Assembly: GCA_965153455.1 (NCBI GenBank)
Contig: OZ234493.1
Location: forward strand, 4,402,001 to 4,466,000
DNA length: 64,000 nt
Reading direction: 5' to 3'
Source of the DNA: Sphagnum compactum
Lineage: Eukaryota; Bryophyta; Sphagnopsida; Sphagnales
The translations under genes were made by a program, and so were the position numbers. The stretch's first letter is position 1, and every line of letters begins with the position of its first letter. Positions 59,450-64,000 of this stretch are shown piece by piece. The notes under the pieces were generated by a model. It was not told the DNA's origin. It saw nothing but the letters and a program-made list of their open reading frames with translations, and did not search any database.

Positions 59450-59545
59450 TAATAGGTAGGTAGTAAATAGGTTTAGGCATGTCAAAAAAATAGGTTTTAG
59501 GTGCTAGCCTAGCCTACCTAACCTAACCTAACCTAACCTAAGCTC
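59450..59545. repeat. AGGT and CCTAA short tandem tracts
   Basis: TAGGTAGGTAG at about 59453, then CCTACCTAACCTAACCTAAC running to 59541 as roughly five CCTAA units. CCTAA is not the plant telomere unit (CCCTAAA), so this is an ordinary microsatellite. Confidence 0.7.
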
Positions 59546-59737
59546 ACCAAATTACTTTAGTATAACTTACTTTCTTTAGCCCTTTAAACATATACATAAG
59601 TTGCAAATATAAGGAATTGAACCCCAAACCTTCACAATGATAAACCAAATCCTTACCAATGGGCAACACTATCAAAGGTGTTCAACTTTTGTCAAATTTT
59701 TTATTTCACATATTTATTTCAAATCACCAAACATAGT

Positions 59738-60480
59738 GGCTAAACATAAGCGACAACTAATGGTTAAACTTAATGGTTAAATTTAATAGCTTAACCTAAT
59801 GACTTAATCTAGTGGTTTAACACAATAGTTAAACTTAATGGTTAATCCAATGGCTAAACTTAATAATTTAACCTAGTGGTTAAACACAATAGTTAAACAT
59901 TAGTTAAATTTAATGTTTAAATTTAACGACTAAATGTAATGATTAAACTTTGGCTAAATATAGTGGCTAAACCTAGTTGATAAACCTAATGGCGAGACTT
60001 TCATTAAATTTAATGCTTAAACATAATGACTAAACCTTGGTTAAACACAATACCTAAATCTAATGGCTAAACATAATGATTAAACTCTAGCTAAACATAG
60101 TGATTAAACATAGGCTAAACCTAATGGTTAAATTTAGTGGTTAAACATAATAACTAAAATTTGGCTAAACATAGACTAAACCGAGTGGTTAAAAATAGTG
60201 GTTAAACCTAAGTTAAGCCTAATGGGTAAATCTAATGGGTAAATCTAACCTAGGCTATACTTAGTGGCTAAATTTAGCCTAAACCTAATGGCCACATCTA
60301 ATGGCTCAACTTAGGTTAAACCTAATGCCAAATCTAGTGGTTAAACATAGTGGTTACACCTAATGCGTAAATGTAATGGTTAAATTTAAATTAAACCTAT
60401 TAATTAAACTTTGCATAAACCTAATAACTAAATTTAATGGCTAAACATAATGGCTACACCTAATGGTTAAACTTAGGTTG
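59738..60480. repeat. Minisatellite of a ~13-bp unit (TAATGGTTAAACT)
   Basis: About 750 bp can be cut into successive units such as TAATGGTTAAACT, TAATGGTTAAATT, TAATAGCTTAACC, TAATGACTTAATC and TAGTGGTTTAACAC. Units vary by one to four bases and occasional 1-2 base indels, for an estimated 50 or more copies. Related TAAACATGGTTAAACAC blocks continue thinly to about 61520. Confidence 0.85.
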
Positions 60481-60484
60481 CTAA

Positions 60485-60600
60485 ATGGGTGCATAGGTAG
60501 GTAGGTGTGTAGGTAAGTAGGTAGGTCGTACAAAGGTGAAAAAAATATAAGTAGGTAGGTAGGTAAGTAAATAATAGGTGGGTGGGTGGGTAATAAGTAA
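60485..60600. repeat. Degenerate (AGGT)n tract
   Basis: GCATAGGTAGGTAGGTGTGTAGG is followed by further TAGGTAGG, GTAAGTAG and GGTGGGTGGGTGGG blocks. Same tetranucleotide as at 9888-10022. Confidence 0.7.
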
Positions 60601-61862
60601 CACAAAAACAAATTTTGGGTTTTGCAACTTACCTTTTATGAATATATATCAATTAGAAACAACATTTGTGATTAGTGACTATTGAGTTGTTAAACCCATG
60701 TCATTTCACCCATTTAATCATAAAGGACATATACTTGCAAAGACTAGTTGTCTTATCAACTAGGATTTTTTTATTTTCTTTTAATATTGAAATTCCATAT
60801 CATCATTAACTTTGTTTTGACATGTAAAGAACATGCCATGTCAACTTAATCATTTTACTCAACTAAAAATCACAAAATACATTTTGATAGATGGAATACA
60901 TGTGTCAAAAATTTATAAACACATGTTCAATTATGAATCATCACACACGAATAAAAGAAAACATAACCTAACCTAAGTAACCTAGGTAATTAGCCTAACC
61001 AAAAGTCAACCTAACCTAAGCTACGTAGCCTAGGTTAAAAACAAACTTTGACCTCTTAGCCTAGATAGCTTAAACTAGGTTATTTAACCTAGGTTAAATG
61101 TTAGGTATCATAAGTTGTGACTTGAACCCCTCACCTTCACATTAGGGTTCAAGTCCTCATCCATTGTAATACCACATTTTTTAAACTAAGTCTAATAAAT
61201 ATAAAATTATCAAGATTAATTTTTTTAGCCTCAAATTAAATTAGGCCACCTAGGTTGACATAGGTCAACCTACCTACTACCTACCAATCTAACCTAGGTG
61301 AATTTAGGCTAAACATAAACTAAGTTAGTTTAAACATGGTTAAACACAATTACTTTAAATAAAATTGGATAAAAACAATCACATAAGCTAAACATGGCTA
61401 GATTGATATGTAAATTAGAATAAACACAACTATTTAAACTAAACATGGTTATTTACACAATTATTTTGGCTAAACATGGTTAAACACCTTTAAACACAAT
61501 AATTTAGGTTAAGCAAGGTTGATTTTTTTTAATGTATAACTAAATTAATATAATTTATCTTTAGATTATTAATTTGGGCTACAAATGGTTAAACTAATAT
61601 GAATGAAACCAAACATAATTTTAATGTTAAACATGGTTTAAAAATGATAAATTAAACTAAATTTGAATATTTAGATTATATTTGACTAAATTTGGAAATT
61701 TTAAAATAATATTTATTATTGAAGCAATACATGGCTAAATCTAGTTAATTTGTGATAAATTTATAAATTAAATTATTTTATTTAAACTAAATTTGGGTAT
61801 TAAAATGTTGGTCCTATGTGATTTTAATTATTTTTTTAATCATTTTTGTTAACTACATGAGA

Positions 61863-62345
61863 CATAAGGTTGACCACTAATTGCTAAAGACATTTTTAAT
61901 CATTTCTTTAATTGTGTTGGACATTGTAGTTGTATGGGACAAGTTGTAAAAAACATGTTATGGCATTATGAATATTTTTACCAATCAATGAATGTAATTT
62001 TATTGAAATTAATGTCATGAGTCATTAGGTTGATTACTAATTGTTAAAAACATTTTTAGTTGTTTCCTTAATAGTGTTGGACATTATAGTTACACATAAA
62101 ACAAGTCATAAAAAACATGTTTTGGCATTATGAACACTTTTAACCAATCAATAAATGCAATTTTATTGAAAATTACTAACATGAATCATTAGGTGATTAC
62201 TAGATACGAAAAAGATTTTTAGTCATTTTCTTAATCGTGTAAGACATTGTAGTTGCATAGGACAAGTCATAAAATACATGTTTTGACATTATGAACACTT
62301 TTGACCAATCAATAAATGTAATTTTATTGAAATTAATGTTATGAA
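61863..62345. repeat. Tandem repeat, ~160-bp unit, three copies
   Basis: CATAAGGTTGACC (61863), CATTAGGTTGATT (62023) and CATTAGGTGATTA (62187) open three successive copies. Each contains GTGTTGGACATT(G/A)TAGTT or GTGTAAGACATTGTAGTT, AAAACATGTT(A/T)TGGCATTATGAA (third copy AAATACATGTTTTGACATT), and CCAATCAAT(G/A)AATG then AATTTTATTGAAA. A partial fourth start lies near 62346. Confidence 0.9.
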
Positions 62346-64000
62346 TCGTGAAGTTGACTGCTTATTGTAACACCTTGTTGACACATGGCATTCCACATCA
62401 TCATCATTATAAATTGAGTAATTATTAATTAGTATTAATCACAAAAATAAACAATATTTTTGAATTTCTAATTTTAAATCATTCAAATATATTAATATAA
62501 ATTCAAATATATTGATAATATATTTACCAAAAATTTGAACAAGTTGTCACATTGACTATAATCACCAAACTATGATGCCACATGGCATCTTGATGTCTTT
62601 TGCAACTACATAGTAATTTTTGTGACCAAGTAATTATAAACATAGTTGAAAAATAATAATCATTTTATAAACCGATCACAAAACCCAATATGTGTTGTGT
62701 AAATATGTAATTAACTAGGTAAATAGGTGGGTGAATAGGTAAGAAGTATATACATAAAGTAGTAGACCATGTTGCATTTGATTAAAGATCATTGGTCATA
62801 TTGACTAAATGTTCCACTTGACTAAAAATTATTAGTTATTTTAATTAAAGATCATTGATCATATTAATTAAAATGTTTCATTTAACTAAAGACCATCGGT
62901 CATTTTGACTAAGGTTGTACAACTTGACAATATATATCTAGTCAAATAAATCATTATAATCAAGTTGATTAATCAAAAAATACACGTGTCATCAAACCCC
63001 TTGCCTTTAGTCAAAATGTACATGTCCATTAATCAAAAATCACAAATTAGCCAAAATTTGAACCTCTTTAAAAATCATGATTCGTAATTGTGAAAACATT
63101 GAATACAAAAAACAAAATATTTTTTGGTTAGTTTCACATTGTCATGAAACAAACTTGAATAATATCATTGCATAGATGCAAAGCAATGGATTTTGAAACA
63201 ACAAAGCTTTCATTATTTGAACACGCTTTAAGAACAAACACACAAGTTGCAAATGAAAGAAATGGGAGGCTAAGGATGGATCTTATCTTTGTAAATCAAT
63301 GGCTTAATTTTTTTAGTTATATAAGGTAAAGAACATTATATATAATAAGGTGGGGAAATAACTTTCACATTATTTTGGATATGATATACATATGTATTAC
63401 CCAACATAACAAACATTGGTTCAACCATTTGCTTAATCCTTGGAAGCCTCACTTCAAAATGTGCAAATACCCATGTGGACCCATTTGTTTAAAAACCAAT
63501 GCATAACCTAGTTCATGTGACACTCCATTGTTATTTTAAAAACAATTTAGGTCATTAATGTTGGTTTTTGCAAATATTCTATAATTTTTGAACTAGAACA
63601 TAAATTATTGGAATTATTATTCCGAAAGGTGGTGGATGCATATATGTTTTGGGTCTTCATGGTAGGAGGGTTATGTTTGATTTTGGCGTGCAACTTCATC
63701 ATAATGGATTTTTAAAAATATGTGAACTAAGGTTGAGAACATGTCCATCCACATCCAATTTGTGGGATTTTACAAATGCTTATAACCACATTCAAAATAA
63801 TGTGTAATTTATTTTCCCATTTGCACCAATAACCATGAAAGACTAGGTCCAACGTAGAACAAGGAATTAGTAAATGCCATCACATGGGCAAATCATTGTG
63901 ATCAACCAATCAAAACCAATCATATTTCTTTGTTAGCCATTTTGGATGGGCATATTTTCAAGTCCAATTTTTATTTTATTTTTTTAAAGCTTGAAATTCA
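62346..64000. other. AT-rich intergenic DNA to the right edge
   Basis: Repeated short phrases of the GACTAAAGATCATTGGTCAT type (about 62781-62915) and A/T-rich DNA. No coding exon, RNA gene or element end recognised. Confidence 0.4.

Noticed and set aside
59514-59541. Interstitial telomere repeat
   Set aside because: The unit is CCTAA, not the plant CCCTAAA. It is a short microsatellite.

Overview
The window is a piece of a plant nuclear genome, most likely a land plant or close streptophyte relative; I cannot name the species. The evidence is introns with GT-AG borders, a ferric-chelate reductase of the plant FRO type, a B3-type Raf-like MAPKKK of the EDR1/SIS8 kind, ribosomal protein genes with plant telo-box (AAACCCTAA) promoter motifs, and long AT-rich intergenic stretches filled with decayed DNA transposons and minisatellites.

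Layout, left to right. The last exon(s) of a quinone oxidoreductase-like gene run off the left edge (1-316, +). A hard-to-assemble multi-exon locus of no recognised family lies at about 2475-5947 (-). A complete 8-exon FRO gene is at 12070-16260 (-, 784 aa). A transposon-rich block at 16.7-22.6 kb holds a PIF/Harbinger-like transposase remnant and two copies of a long dispersed repeat. A divergent pair follows: RPP0 (23452-25832, -, 320 aa) and RPS4/eS4 (26529-29558, +, 263 aa), sharing a short intergenic region with four telo-boxes. An 8-exon gene of unknown family is at 31107-34315 (-, 429 aa). Nested trinucleotide repeats and AT-rich intergenic DNA occupy 34.6-42.7 kb. A 22-exon Raf-like kinase gene is at 44394-53457 (+, 1048 aa). 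Right of it are a MITE, an hAT transposase remnant, a broken kinase-like coding relic, and from 59.4 kb onward minisatellites and AT-rich DNA.

The five main gene models come from reading splice sites and checking codon phase by hand. RPP0, RPS4, FRO, the kinase and the 31-34 kb gene each close to an exact multiple of three with one continuous frame. RPP0 and RPS4 both serve the cytosolic ribosome and are probably co-regulated from the shared intergenic region. The other genes have no evident functional link to each other.

I found no tRNA, rRNA, CRISPR or bacterial-type feature. The most unusual items are: an inverted repeat that places the 5' splice site of kinase exon 15 in a hairpin arm; a run of nine symmetric phase-2 exons in the kinase linker; the unknown 429-aa gene; a 3-copy tandem repeat carrying separate trinucleotide expansions; and a 13-bp minisatellite of about 750 bp.
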